Positions 1 to 6,980 of a stretch of DNA of 12,271 bases are shown here, in pieces. Below the pieces are notes generated by a model. The model made no database searches, was not told the origin of the DNA, and saw only the letters and a list, made by a program, of their open reading frames with translations. The position numbers were made by a program, and so were the translations under genes. The stretch's first letter is position 1. Each line of letters opens with the position of its first letter. This stretch comes from an uncultured Mucispirillum sp. (lineage in GTDB: Bacteria > Chrysiogenota > Deferribacteres > Deferribacterales > Mucispirillaceae). The stretch spans positions 1-12,271 of the forward strand of contig CAJUJZ010000064.1 of assembly GCA_910586745.1 (NCBI GenBank). The letters are read 5' to 3'.

Positions 1-2
1 AT

Positions 3-536
3 TTATTAGTAATGAGAGCTCGCTTTTCTTCTGCTTTTTTAGGTCCATTTGTAATATTGTTAATGTATATTTTTTTTGAAAAGAATACATTTGTTAAATA
101 TCTTCTTTATGTGTTTGCATTTTCTGTTGTTATTATGAATGGCTCAAATATTGTAGAAAAACAATCTTCATATGTTATTGGATACGAACAGGATAAGATG
201 ATTTCATTTGATATAATAAACCGAATATATAGTAAATATCCCGATGTATATGATGCAAAATATAATGTCCTTTTTTATGGTAATTTACAGCACAATAACC
301 ATCCTTTGAGAGTTTCATCAGATATGTTTCAAGCATCTTTTTATTCAGCAGATGGTGGTAATACTGATAGAATATTAAGTTTTATGAAAATATTGGGATT
401 GAATATGAATATCAATAAATATGATAGAGATAGATGTGAAAAAGATATGCTTGATTTCATAGACACAATGCCAGTATATCCACACAATAATTCCATACAG
501 CTTTATGAAAATACTGTTATTATCAAACTAAGATAA
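3..536 (+). CDS. GtrII-like membrane glucosyltransferase, C-terminal part (5' truncated by window)
   Basis: The reading frame is open to the left edge of the window, so this is most likely the C-terminal part of a longer gene. The first ATG at position 12 lies in a hydrophobic stretch and has no ribosome binding site, so it is probably internal. About 178 codons are visible. Two membrane segments come first (about residues 5-22 and 27-47 from that ATG), followed by a soluble tail of about 120 residues with no Cys-rich or catalytic motif that I recognise. The pattern resembles the end of GtrII-type (Glucos_trans_II) multi-pass proteins, which glucosylate O-antigen from the periplasmic side. 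In that family a TM pair is followed by a tail with a late proline-rich strand and a final hydrophobic strand ending in Lys. Here the end reads MPVYPHNNS then VIIKLR. The assignment is from remembered family character and is moderate at best. It could be another polytopic surface-polysaccharide enzyme. No clear terminator follows it. Confidence 0.5.
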   Translation, partial: LLVMRARFSSAFLGPFVILLMYIFFEKNTFVKYLLYVFAFSVVIMNGSNIVEKQSSYVIGYEQDKMISFDIINRIYSKYPDVYDAKYNVLFYGNLQHNNHPLRVSSDMFQASFYSADGGNTDRILSFMKILGLNMNINKYDRDRCEKDMLDFIDTMPVYPHNNSIQLYENTVIIKLR

Positions 537-1773
537 AATTCAGTAATTTCATTTATGTAATAATTTATTTAAAAATATTGGTTTAGCAGTAAAATAAGAT
601 GAAACATTATGGATAAATTGAGCCTGTAAAAAAGTATATAAAAAGAGCAAAAATAAGTTTTATTATATATTTTATAAGTAAACAGATATGGCAGAAAATA
701 ATAAGTATGAACACAAATGTGTAATGATGGAAAGCAGGCACCAACTAATATTGAATTTATTATTATAATATGATATAAAATTAGCTGATATTATTTAATA
801 GATTTAAAGACCTGTTAAGACGGATTTTATTCTGTTTAGTTTACAACTATAAAGAAGTAGTATAAAATATTCAAAAAATATAGTATAAAATGGTTTTAGA
901 AAAAAATATTAGAAATAAAATAATATTAGTATAATGTGTAAATCCAGACCATATCTTGTTTTTTTAGAAAAGATGTATAATTTACTAATAGAAGCAGAAG
1001 TAAAAATCAAATTAAATCCCAGTAAGGATGGGCACAATAAAGAATATACAGATTATAGGAGTGATTGCAAAACAAGACAATTAATCCAAAGCTGGATGCT
1101 ATAAAAAATGATTTGAACTTATCCAAAAAAATTTAGACTAAGCTAGTGAAATCTATATTCTTGAGAGAGTAAAGCTAATAAAATCTCTTAACTGCTGATA
1201 AGTTATATATGTATAATTGTTTAAATTTTCATAGATTAAAAAGATTTGTATGTTTTAAGTTTTTTCGGATTATTTTTAAAATAGATATGGTTTTATAGGA
1301 TAAATAATTGATAAATAACAAGCTTATATTATACTGACGAGAGAATTTTGCGAGGATATTTTTTTCCAATTGAGTAGCGAAGGAATTAAAAAAATGACTA
1401 AACCCTTAGGTGAAGTATCTAAAATATATATAAGGCAAATTATAAAAATGCTTATTATTGACTAAATAATCTTATATGGCTTATTTAAATTTTTAGGTAA
1501 GTCATATTCAGAATTTATTGAAAAACTGCCAAAAAATAAATATATATTTATTGATACAGGTAATATGTTAGTAGAGAGACTAAACCGCAATTAGATTAAA
1601 AACCTATTAAAATAATACGAATAAAAATATAAAATAATTATAAACATATCTTTAATCGTAATATTTCAGATGAGTTATGCCCATAAATTTTAAATTTATA
1701 TGATTTACTATTTACAAATTTATATTTTTAGTGCAATATCTACTGAAAATTTAATTTATGGAGTATAGGATTA
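537..1773. other. Long gene-free AT-rich region
   Basis: This stretch of about 1.2 kb has frequent stops in all frames and no intact gene that I can support. The only protein-like signal is the decayed transposase-like frame at 1319-1594, listed separately. A 56-codon open frame at 934-1104 has no recognisable family and no good ribosome binding site, so I do not call it a gene. There is a short near-perfect inverted repeat of 8-bp arms at 1683-1699, made only of A and T. I see no tRNA, rRNA, CRISPR array or riboswitch in it. A stretch resembling a sigma-E promoter lies at 1114-1141. The region looks like eroding DNA between a surface-polysaccharide type gene and the housekeeping gene metF. 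Confidence 0.7.
1319..1594 (+). pseudogene. Decayed transposase remnant, IS1-family-like
   Basis: One reading frame runs from 1319 to a TAG at 1592-1594, interrupted only by an in-frame TAA at 1463-1465. The first part (about 1370-1450) reads like a transposase helix-turn-helix: QLSSEGI, a few residues, then LGEVSKIYIRQIIK. This matches the pattern 'L.EGM..R.IAR.LGVS...V..WIK' that precedes the catalytic domain in IS1-type transposases. The second part (1496-1591) contains YSEFIEKLPKNKYI followed by MLVERLNRN. This resembles the 'Y..FIP..KH....T..VERLN..LR' stretch around the last catalytic glutamate. The distance between the two parts is far too short for an intact catalytic domain, so a large internal deletion is inferred. 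Further stops follow at once. I found no zinc-finger N-terminus and no terminal inverted repeats. The family call comes from remembered motif shape and is tentative. Confidence 0.35.
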
Positions 1774-2625
1774 ATGAGCATTTCAGATATTTTAAATACT
1801 AGAAAGCTGTCTATTTCTTTTGAGTTTTTTCCGCCTAAAACTTTAGCAATAGAAAAAGTGCTTTTTGATACTATAGATTCTTTACAGGAAGAAAATGCAG
1901 ATTTTTCATCAGTTACTTTTGGAGCAGGCGGCTCTACTGCTGATAAAACTTTTGACTGGATAAATTATATTAAAGATACATGCAAATATGAAACTATGAT
2001 GCATATCACATGTGTTGGCTTTGATAAAGTTACACTTGATAATATTTTGGAAAAGCTTGAAAATGCTGGGATAGAAAATGTGCTTGCACTTCGCGGTGAT
2101 ATACCAAAAGGCAGAGATTTAAAGCAGGGCGATTTTAAATATGCTTCTGATTTAGTAAGCTATATTGCCCGTTGTGGCAAATTCTGCATAGGAGTGGCAG
2201 GCTATCCAGAAAAACACCCAGAATCCCCCGATTTAGAGAAAGATATAGAGATGCTGAAATATAAAGTAGATATGGGAGCATCATTTATCATTACTCAATT
2301 ATTTTTTAATAATGAGTATTTTTACAGGTTTAGAGAGTATGCCGAAAAAGCAGGTATAAAAGTGCCTATTGTGGCAGGAATTATGCCTATTGTAAATTTT
2401 TCTCAGATAGAAAGATTTAAAGTAATGTGCTCAAGCCATATACCTGAACATTTAATAAATTCAATGGAAGGTAAAAGTGAAGAAGATATTGCGTCTATTG
2501 GTATAGATTATGCTGTTAACCAGTGTGAAGATTTAGTTAAAAATCAGGTGGCAGGTCTTCATTTTTATACATTAAACAGGTCTCACGCTACAAAACGCAT
2601 ATTAGATAAACTACATTTCTTATAA
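1774..2625 (+). CDS. metF: Methylenetetrahydrofolate reductase
   Basis: This FAD enzyme reduces 5,10-methylenetetrahydrofolate to 5-methyltetrahydrofolate, the methyl donor for methionine synthesis; it acts in the cytoplasm. The 283 residues match the usual bacterial length. Family motifs appear in order: SFEFFPPKT with Glu17 (the proton-donor Glu28 of E. coli MetF), SVTFGAGGST at 46-55, LALRGDIPKG at 104-113 with Asp109 (E. coli Asp120), GVAGYPEKHPE at 140-150, the ITQLFF stretch with Gln175 (E. coli Gln183), VAGIMPI at 200-206, and GLHFYTLNRS near the end. The ATG at 1774 is preceded by GGAG (1760-1763) and AGGA (1767-1770). The gene stands alone on the plus strand after a gene-free stretch and ends at a hairpin terminator that it shares with the convergent operon. 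I see no SAM riboswitch-like leader. No key residue appears to be missing. Confidence 0.96.
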   Translation: MSISDILNTRKLSISFEFFPPKTLAIEKVLFDTIDSLQEENADFSSVTFGAGGSTADKTFDWINYIKDTCKYETMMHITCVGFDKVTLDNILEKLENAGIENVLALRGDIPKGRDLKQGDFKYASDLVSYIARCGKFCIGVAGYPEKHPESPDLEKDIEMLKYKVDMGASFIITQLFFNNEYFYRFREYAEKAGIKVPIVAGIMPIVNFSQIERFKVMCSSHIPEHLINSMEGKSEEDIASIGIDYAVNQCEDLVKNQVAGLHFYTLNRSHATKRILDKLHFL

Positions 2626-2654
2626 TTATATGCTGTATAATATACAATAAAAAC

Positions 2655-2679
2655 AGGGCTTATTAAAAGCCCTTTTTTT
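2655..2679. terminator. Bidirectional rho-independent terminator between metF and the minus-strand operon
   Basis: A 7-bp stem (AGGGCTT at 2655-2661 pairing with AAGCCCT at 2667-2673) with a 5-nt loop is followed by a T run at 2673-2679. On the other strand the same stem is followed by TGTTTTTATT. The hairpin lies 29 nt after the metF stop and about 10 nt past the stop of the convergent DUF308 gene, so it can end transcription from both sides. Confidence 0.85.
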
Positions 2680-2688
2680 AGTATGTAA

Positions 2689-3213
2689 TTAACTCATTCT
2701 TCTTAAATTTATTACAAATAGAATAATCACAACACCTATGATTATCATAGCAATACCAAGTACAAGACTGATATATACAGAAACTATTTTAGGAATTGCA
2801 GCAATTAAAAGAGCTAAAAGAATACCAACAATACCACCAGCCATTAAAGACTTCCATGCATGATATGTTCTTTTTTTCCATTCAATTGCTGTTACAACGG
2901 CAGTAACACTTTTTAATGCTATCCAGAAACCTACTAATAAAGGCAGTAGATTTTCAAGAGCAGACTGGCTGCTTAAAAGCATAATACCAAGTATAATAGA
3001 TATAGCACCTTCTATTAAATAGTATACAGCACCTTTAAAATCACGCAGACTTATAAATAAAAATATATTTGTAAGTCCTGAAACAATCATTAATATACTT
3101 ATAATAACAGCAAATGCAGTCATTGTGCCTGCAGGGTTCATAATAATAATTACACCAAATATCATAAGAAGCACTGAAAATATAATGCTTGCTAAATAGC
3201 TGGAACTAGACAT
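2689..3213 (-). CDS. DUF308/HdeD-family small membrane protein
   Basis: This is a 174-residue, almost entirely hydrophobic protein with about six membrane helices arranged as three pairs (roughly residues 7-27, 33-53, 63-80, 87-108, 122-140 and 144-167). Charged loops separate them, for example around SLRDFKG and EWKKRTYHAWK. Repeated helix pairs rich in G, I and M, such as MIFGVIIIMNPAG and GIAMIIIGVVII, are typical of the HdeD/DUF308 family. E. coli HdeD is linked to acid resistance at high cell density, but the biochemical role of the family is unknown, so I assign no function here. The start ATG has a strong site, AAGGAGA (minus strand, 3218-3224), at good spacing; it overlaps the stop codon of the upstream gene. 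The 9-nt gap indicates cotranscription and probable translational coupling with the barrel gene and purF. Confidence 0.8.
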   Translation of the reverse strand: MSSSSYLASIIFSVLLMIFGVIIIMNPAGTMTAFAVIISILMIVSGLTNIFLFISLRDFKGAVYYLIEGAISIILGIMLLSSQSALENLLPLLVGFWIALKSVTAVVTAIEWKKRTYHAWKSLMAGGIVGILLALLIAAIPKIVSVYISLVLGIAMIIIGVVIILFVINLRRMS

Positions 3214-3222
3214 AATATCTCC

Positions 3223-3879
3223 TTAAAAGTGGTATGAAAACCCAATAGTATATTTAAGCTGCTGCATATCAAGTGTATCTGATATGCTGCCAATACCTGT
3301 TAAATCTAAGTTAAATTTAGGGTTTTGAGCATAAGTATATCTAAACTCAAAAAATGCACCCCATCTGCCGTCTTTTGTAAAAAGATATTCAACACCGGCA
3401 AATGCGTCAAACCCTATTAACTGGCTGTTTTGTGTAAAATCGCCATAGTAAACACCATTATTTGTGCCACTGGAAATATTAAAAGTAGCAAAATTATATG
3501 ATACACCAATACCAATCCATGCATTAACGATGTTTGATGATGTCATATAGGCAAGATTCAAGGCAATAGGTGCCATATTAGCTTTACCTTTTATCTGCTG
3601 GTCTTTTGTAGTGAAATCTCCGCCAATATAGTCAGCACTAAAGCCTATGGAGAAATTACCCCAGAATTCATTTAATATATTATAATATACAAAACCGCCG
3701 CCGCCTGGAGCTAAATCGCCCCATGCATTAGAAATTCTGTCTGTTAAATTACCAGTAATGGCTGCCATACCATGCCTTTTTGCATAGCCGTAGTTATATG
3801 GTTTATCGGTTCTGTCATCAGCAAAAGCAAAACTGCATGCAAATGATAAAATAATAATTATTAACAATATTTTTTTCAT
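3223..3879 (-). CDS. Outer-membrane beta-barrel protein (secreted, small)
   Basis: The 218 residues start with a clear Sec signal peptide (MKKILLIIIILSF..., with cleavage predicted after AFA at about residue 20). The mature part is about 198 residues, the size of an 8-stranded barrel. It shows alternating polar/hydrophobic strands rich in aromatic and Gly residues, such as FVYYNILNEFWG and WGAFFEFRYTYA, and ends in IGFSYHF. The terminal Phe and the alternating last strand are the classic outer-membrane insertion signal recognised by the Bam complex. I recognise no specific family (OmpW/OmpA-like barrels are possible), so the substrate and role are unknown. The ribosome binding site GAGGA (3892-3896) lies inside the end of purF, with a rather long spacing of about 12 nt. 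Only 8 nt separate it from the purF stop, so it is read from the purF transcript. The Y-H-F C-terminus is discussed in the findings. Confidence 0.8.
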   Translation of the reverse strand: MKKILLIIIILSFACSFAFADDRTDKPYNYGYAKRHGMAAITGNLTDRISNAWGDLAPGGGGFVYYNILNEFWGNFSIGFSADYIGGDFTTKDQQIKGKANMAPIALNLAYMTSSNIVNAWIGIGVSYNFATFNISSGTNNGVYYGDFTQNSQLIGFDAFAGVEYLFTKDGRWGAFFEFRYTYAQNPKFNLDLTGIGSISDTLDMQQLKYTIGFSYHF

Positions 3880-3887
3880 TTGTATGT

Positions 3888-5273
3888 TTAGTCCTCAATT
3901 AAATCTGTTGGGTCTATTGGATACTGCCCAGTAAAGCATGCAAAGCAGAAGTTATTATCAATAAGCACTTTTTTCATACCTTTAAGTGAAATATATCCAA
4001 GAGAATCTGCCCCTATAAATTTTCTAATTTCTTCTTCTGTATGTGTATTAGATATCAGTTCTTTTTTAGTAGGTGTATCTATTCCATAATAACAGGGATA
4101 GCTTGTAGGTGGAGCAGATATTCTCATATGTATTTCTTTTGCTCCAGCATCACGCAGAAGTTTCACGATTTTTTTACTGGTAGTTCCGCGGACAATAGAA
4201 TCATCAACAACAACTATTCTTTTACCGTTAATAAGGTTTCTAACAGGGTTAAGTTTTATTCTTACACCAAAATCACGGATATTTTGTGATGGTTCAATAA
4301 AAGTTCTGCCTACATAATGGTTTCTGATAATGCCAAGTTCAAAAGGTATTTTGCTTTCTTCAGAATAGCCGATTGTTGCAGTAATACCGGAATCTGGCAC
4401 AGGTATAACAATATCTGCATCTACTGGACATTCTTTTGCAAGTATTCTTCCAAAACCTTTACGCACCTCATAAACAGACTGTCCGAACATAAAAGAGTCA
4501 GGTCTTGCAAAATATACATGTTCAAAAATGCATGGTGCAGGGTGTTCAAGTTTGCCATTAGGAAAATAAGATTTTACACCGCTTGCATCAACAACAACCA
4601 TTTCACCAGGTTCAACTTCCCTGACAAAATGGGCATCAATTAAATCAAGAGCAACTGTTTCGCTGACAAATACATATCCGTCTTTCATCATACCCATAGC
4701 AAGTGGACGGACACCGTGTGGGTCACGCATAGCAATAAGTTTATTATCAGCCATAAATACCATAGAGTATGAGCCTGTTATTTGAGTCATAACATTGGAA
4801 AGGGCTGTAATCAAGTCTTCATTTTTTAGTCTTTTAGCAAGCAGATGCATAATAGTTTCAGAATCTGTTCCAGTAGAGAAGATTACACCGTCTTTTATAA
4901 GCTGTTTACGGATTTTAAAAGCATTTACTAAGTTACCATTATAAGCAAGAGCACAGTCGCCTATTGGTAGTTCTGCTATAATTGGTTGAAGATTTCTTGC
5001 AGAAAAAATACCATCGGTAGGATATCTGTTATGACCTATGGCTATTTTGCCAGGTAATTTTTTAAGACGCTTTTTTGTATAAACATCAGCGACTAAACCT
5101 TCTCTTTTTTCTGAATTAATATGGTCGCCGTCATAGGCAGCAATACCAGTCCCCTGCTGTCCTCTATGCTGAAGAGCATATAAGCATAAGTAAACTAAAT
5201 TAGCAGCCTCATGGTTGCCATATACACCAGCTATTGCACATTCATCATTAAATTTATCGCTACCTGCAATCAT
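3888..5273 (-). CDS. purF: Amidophosphoribosyltransferase (glutamine PRPP amidotransferase)
   Basis: This enzyme catalyses the first committed step of de novo purine synthesis: PRPP plus glutamine gives 5-phosphoribosylamine. The 461 residues are close to the usual length. The N-terminal Ntn-hydrolase glutaminase domain has its nucleophile at Cys12 (NDE|CAIAGVYG), so an 11-residue propeptide must be removed, as in Bacillus subtilis PurF. HRGQQGTGIA (36-45) and HNRYPTDG (81-88) follow. The phosphoribosyltransferase domain carries the PRPP loop VVVDDSIVRGTTS (354-366). Cys248, Cys394, Cys443 and Cys446 fall in the contexts of the four [4Fe-4S] ligands of the Bacillus enzyme, so this is the oxygen-sensitive iron-sulfur type. 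The start is preceded by AAAGGTG (minus strand, 5279-5285). It is the first gene of a purF-barrel-DUF308 operon. The residues after the nucleophile (AIAG) differ from the common GVFG, but nothing essential is missing. Confidence 0.97.
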   Translation of the reverse strand: MIAGSDKFNDECAIAGVYGNHEAANLVYLCLYALQHRGQQGTGIAAYDGDHINSEKREGLVADVYTKKRLKKLPGKIAIGHNRYPTDGIFSARNLQPIIAELPIGDCALAYNGNLVNAFKIRKQLIKDGVIFSTGTDSETIMHLLAKRLKNEDLITALSNVMTQITGSYSMVFMADNKLIAMRDPHGVRPLAMGMMKDGYVFVSETVALDLIDAHFVREVEPGEMVVVDASGVKSYFPNGKLEHPAPCIFEHVYFARPDSFMFGQSVYEVRKGFGRILAKECPVDADIVIPVPDSGITATIGYSEESKIPFELGIIRNHYVGRTFIEPSQNIRDFGVRIKLNPVRNLINGKRIVVVDDSIVRGTTSKKIVKLLRDAGAKEIHMRISAPPTSYPCYYGIDTPTKKELISNTHTEEEIRKFIGADSLGYISLKGMKKVLIDNNFCFACFTGQYPIDPTDLIED

Positions 5274-5303
5274 TATAACACCTTTATAATTATTTGATTT
5301 ATC

Positions 5304-5332
5304 TATATAACATAAGAGAATATAAATGTCAT
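5304..5332 (-). promoter_or_regulatory. Candidate sigma-70 promoter for the purF operon
   Basis: Read on the minus strand: ATGACA (5327-5332), a 17-nt spacer, then TATATA (5304-5309), with the purF start codon about 30 nt downstream. Both boxes are near consensus and the spacing is ideal. AT-rich DNA gives chance matches, so confidence is modest. I see no PurR-type operator or purine riboswitch here. Confidence 0.4.
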
Positions 5333-5381
5333 TAAATTTTATAAAAAATAATTGCTTTTTTTCATATTTAGTAGTAGTAAT

Positions 5382-5411
5382 TTGAAAAATAATAATGAAA
5401 AACAGTATAAA
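5382..5411 (+). promoter_or_regulatory. Candidate sigma-70 promoter for the EamA transporter
   Basis: TTGAAA (5382-5387), an 18-nt spacer and TATAAA (5406-5411) lie 17 nt before the start codon. The leader would be only about 10 nt, just enough for the weak GGTG (5421-5424) ribosome binding site. It is divergent from the purF promoter. Confidence 0.4.
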
Positions 5412-5428
5412 GAAATCTATGGTGTTTT

Positions 5429-6340
5429 ATGACACTTATTAAAAATAGAAAATTTGCATTAACATTATTTTGTATTGCTGCCTTATATTCAACATGGGGG
5501 GTTGTCTATCTTAGTATCAAGTTTGCACTTGTTTCTTTTCCCCCAGTTTTACTTTCAAGTATTAGATATATTTTTGCAGGCTCTATATTTTTGCTTTGGT
5601 CATTTTTCATTAAAAAAGATAGAAAACTTCCTACAAAATCAGAGTTTATCAATATTTTCTTTGCATCATGTATGATGATAGTTATAGGTGGTGCTTTTTT
5701 AAATATATCAGGGCTTTATATTAATTCTGGTACAATTGCTCTTATTATGGGTTCTATACCTTTATGGATGGTTATAGTCAGCTGGCTTATAGGTTATGAT
5801 ACAAAGCCTTCTGCATCAGTATTTGTTGGTTTAATTGGTGGTTTTATAGGTGTTGGAGTGCTTGCAGTATCAACAGGTATTACAGGTGGTTCTAATGCAG
5901 TATTAGGTATTATAACTATATTTATATCTATGGCTGGCTGGGCAGCAGGCTCTATATTTTTAAAACGCAGACATTCAGATATGAATATGATTAAAAGTCT
6001 TGGTTTTCAAATGGTTACTGGTGGTTTAGTCATGTTTGTTATTTCTTTTTTAATAGGGGAGTGGACTGGTTTTCATTTTTCAGAAGTTACATTAAAAGCA
6101 TTTTTAAGTGTTCTGCATTTAATATTTTTTGGCTCAATTGTAGGTTATACATGTTATGTATGGCTTTTATATAATACACCAACTCATATTGCTATATCTT
6201 ATGCTTATGCAGAGCCTGTTGTAGCAGTTATTGTGGGTGCCTTATTTGGCGGCGAGCCTATAAACCGCATAACTATATTTGCTTGTGTTTTTATTATAAT
6301 TTCTGTATTTTTTGTAATAAGAGATAAAAGAGAGAATTAA
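5429..6340 (+). CDS. EamA/DMT-family (YedA-like) metabolite transporter
   Basis: This 303-residue inner-membrane protein has about ten hydrophobic helices. It contains two tandem EamA domains (about residues 12-145 and 155-298), the standard architecture and length of the drug/metabolite transporter superfamily. The first helix region, STWGVVYLSIKFAL followed by FPPVLLSSIRYIFAG, is the hallmark start of YedA/RhaT-like exporters. The second repeat has GWAAGSIFLKR and ends with SYAYAEPVVAVIVGALFGGEP, the conserved late motif of the family. The substrate cannot be told; relatives export amino acids or other small metabolites. The ATG chosen has only a weak GGTG site 4 nt upstream, and the nearby ATG at 5419 is out of frame. 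The gene is divergent from purF and ends 60 nt before the sigma factor gene. I see no hairpin terminator between them, so some read-through into the stress operon is possible. Confidence 0.88.
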   Translation: MTLIKNRKFALTLFCIAALYSTWGVVYLSIKFALVSFPPVLLSSIRYIFAGSIFLLWSFFIKKDRKLPTKSEFINIFFASCMMIVIGGAFLNISGLYINSGTIALIMGSIPLWMVIVSWLIGYDTKPSASVFVGLIGGFIGVGVLAVSTGITGGSNAVLGIITIFISMAGWAAGSIFLKRRHSDMNMIKSLGFQMVTGGLVMFVISFLIGEWTGFHFSEVTLKAFLSVLHLIFFGSIVGYTCYVWLLYNTPTHIAISYAYAEPVVAVIVGALFGGEPINRITIFACVFIIISVFFVIRDKREN

Positions 6341-6352
6341 TCAAATTTTTTT

Positions 6353-6380
6353 TGAACTAAATATAATTATATATGTCATT
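6353..6380 (+). promoter_or_regulatory. Putative sigma-E/ECF-type promoter upstream of the sigma factor operon
   Basis: TGAACTA (6353-6359), 15 nt, then GTCATT (6375-6380) lies just before the sigma factor start at 6401. The E. coli sigma-E consensus is GGAACTT, about 15-16 nt, then GTCTAA. The core GAACT and the GTC are kept with matching spacing. A run of eight T (6346-6353) precedes it, like the AT-rich UP region of sigma-E promoters. This would let the operon activate itself. It is inferred from similarity only. Confidence 0.4.
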
Positions 6381-6400
6381 TACTATATAAGAGGGATAAA

Positions 6401-6979
6401 ATGAGTGATGCACAGGTTATTGAACGAGTTTTAGAGGGCGATACTGGTGCCTTTGAAATTTTGATATTAAAATATCAGTCGCAGATATTTTATTCTGCTG
6501 TGAATATAGTTAAAAGTAAAGAATATGCGGAAGATATTTGTCAGGATGCTTTTTTAAAAGCCTATGAAAAACTTGATACTTTACAAGACAGGGAACATTT
6601 TTACCCATGGTTAAAACGCATAGCTGTTAATCTTTCTCTTAACCACTATGAAAGAAATAAAAGAATAGTTGATATGGAAGATGAAGAAAGCGATGTGGAC
6701 TATTTTGAAAAATTAACTACTGGTGAATGTCCTGAAGATTATATTATTAAAGACGAGCTTAAAAAGTATGTTAAGTTTTTTGTAGATGCTCTGCCTGACA
6801 GGCTTCGTAATGTTATTATTCTTCGTGAAGTAGAAGATTTAAGTTATGAAGAAATAGCAGAGATGTTGAATATACCTTTGGGCACTGTCCGAAGCAGGCT
6901 TTTTAATGCAAGGCAGATAATTAAAGAAAGACTTATAAAACAAGGTCTTACAGATGAAGCTTTTGCGGAGGCAAAATAA
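6401..6979 (+). CDS. rpoE: ECF sigma factor, RpoE/AlgU-like
   Basis: This 192-residue group-4 sigma factor directs RNA polymerase to envelope-stress promoters. Region 2 spans about residues 8-90, with QDAFLKAYEKLDTL and HFYPWLKRIAVNLSLNHYERNKR, the conserved core-binding and -10 recognising helices. A variable acidic linker follows (about 91-122, DMEDEESDVDYFEK). Region 4 is at about 125-185, with ALPDRLRNVIILREVEDLSYEEIA and the helix-turn-helix IPLGTVRSRLFNARQ, which reads the -35 element. The length is normal for RpoE. The start at 6401 has AGAGGGA (6390-6396) just upstream. It is the first gene of a four-gene operon. The next gene's ribosome binding site lies within its last codons, tying anti-sigma synthesis to sigma synthesis. 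Because the partner proteins are of RseB/HtrA type, cell-envelope protein stress is the likely signal. The symbol denotes the class; it could equally be named algU or sigW-like. Confidence 0.92.
   Translation: MSDAQVIERVLEGDTGAFEILILKYQSQIFYSAVNIVKSKEYAEDICQDAFLKAYEKLDTLQDREHFYPWLKRIAVNLSLNHYERNKRIVDMEDEESDVDYFEKLTTGECPEDYIIKDELKKYVKFFVDALPDRLRNVIILREVEDLSYEEIAEMLNIPLGTVRSRLFNARQIIKERLIKQGLTDEAFAEAK
6967..6971 (+). promoter_or_regulatory. Ribosome binding site that fixes the anti-sigma start
   Basis: GGAGG ends 9 nt before the ATG at 6981 and lies inside the last codons of the sigma factor gene. It supports 6981 as the true start rather than the in-frame ATG at 6954, which would overlap the sigma gene by 26 nt and lacks such a site. 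The ATG at 6993 is too far away. Confidence 0.8.
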
Positions 6980-6980
6980 A

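Noticed and set aside
934..1104. 56-codon open frame in the gene-free region
   Set aside because: No ribosome binding site, no family resemblance, and surrounded by stops; it is within chance length for such a region. Mentioned only as a possible gene fragment.
1600..1773. Possible SAM riboswitch or other leader before metF
   Set aside because: I found no conserved riboswitch core or terminator/antiterminator pair; only short A/T inverted repeats.
4041..4643. Two open frames on the plus strand inside purF
   Set aside because: They are antisense to the clear purF coding sequence, have no ribosome binding site, and their Cys/Phe/Tyr-rich translations look like shadows.
5274..5428. Possible purine riboswitch or PurR box before purF
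   Set aside because: The divergent gap is too short and AT-rich, with no aptamer-like conserved core or clear operator palindrome.
5496..5501. Six-G run in the EamA transporter gene
   Set aside because: Too short to expect high slippage, and it falls on the conserved Trp-Gly-Val codons of the first helix. Also considered: the six-G run at 8020-8025.
6954..6980. Upstream in-frame ATG for the anti-sigma gene
   Set aside because: It would overlap the sigma gene, lacks a Shine-Dalgarno sequence and adds nine residues not expected in the family; the ATG at 6981 has GGAGG at good spacing.
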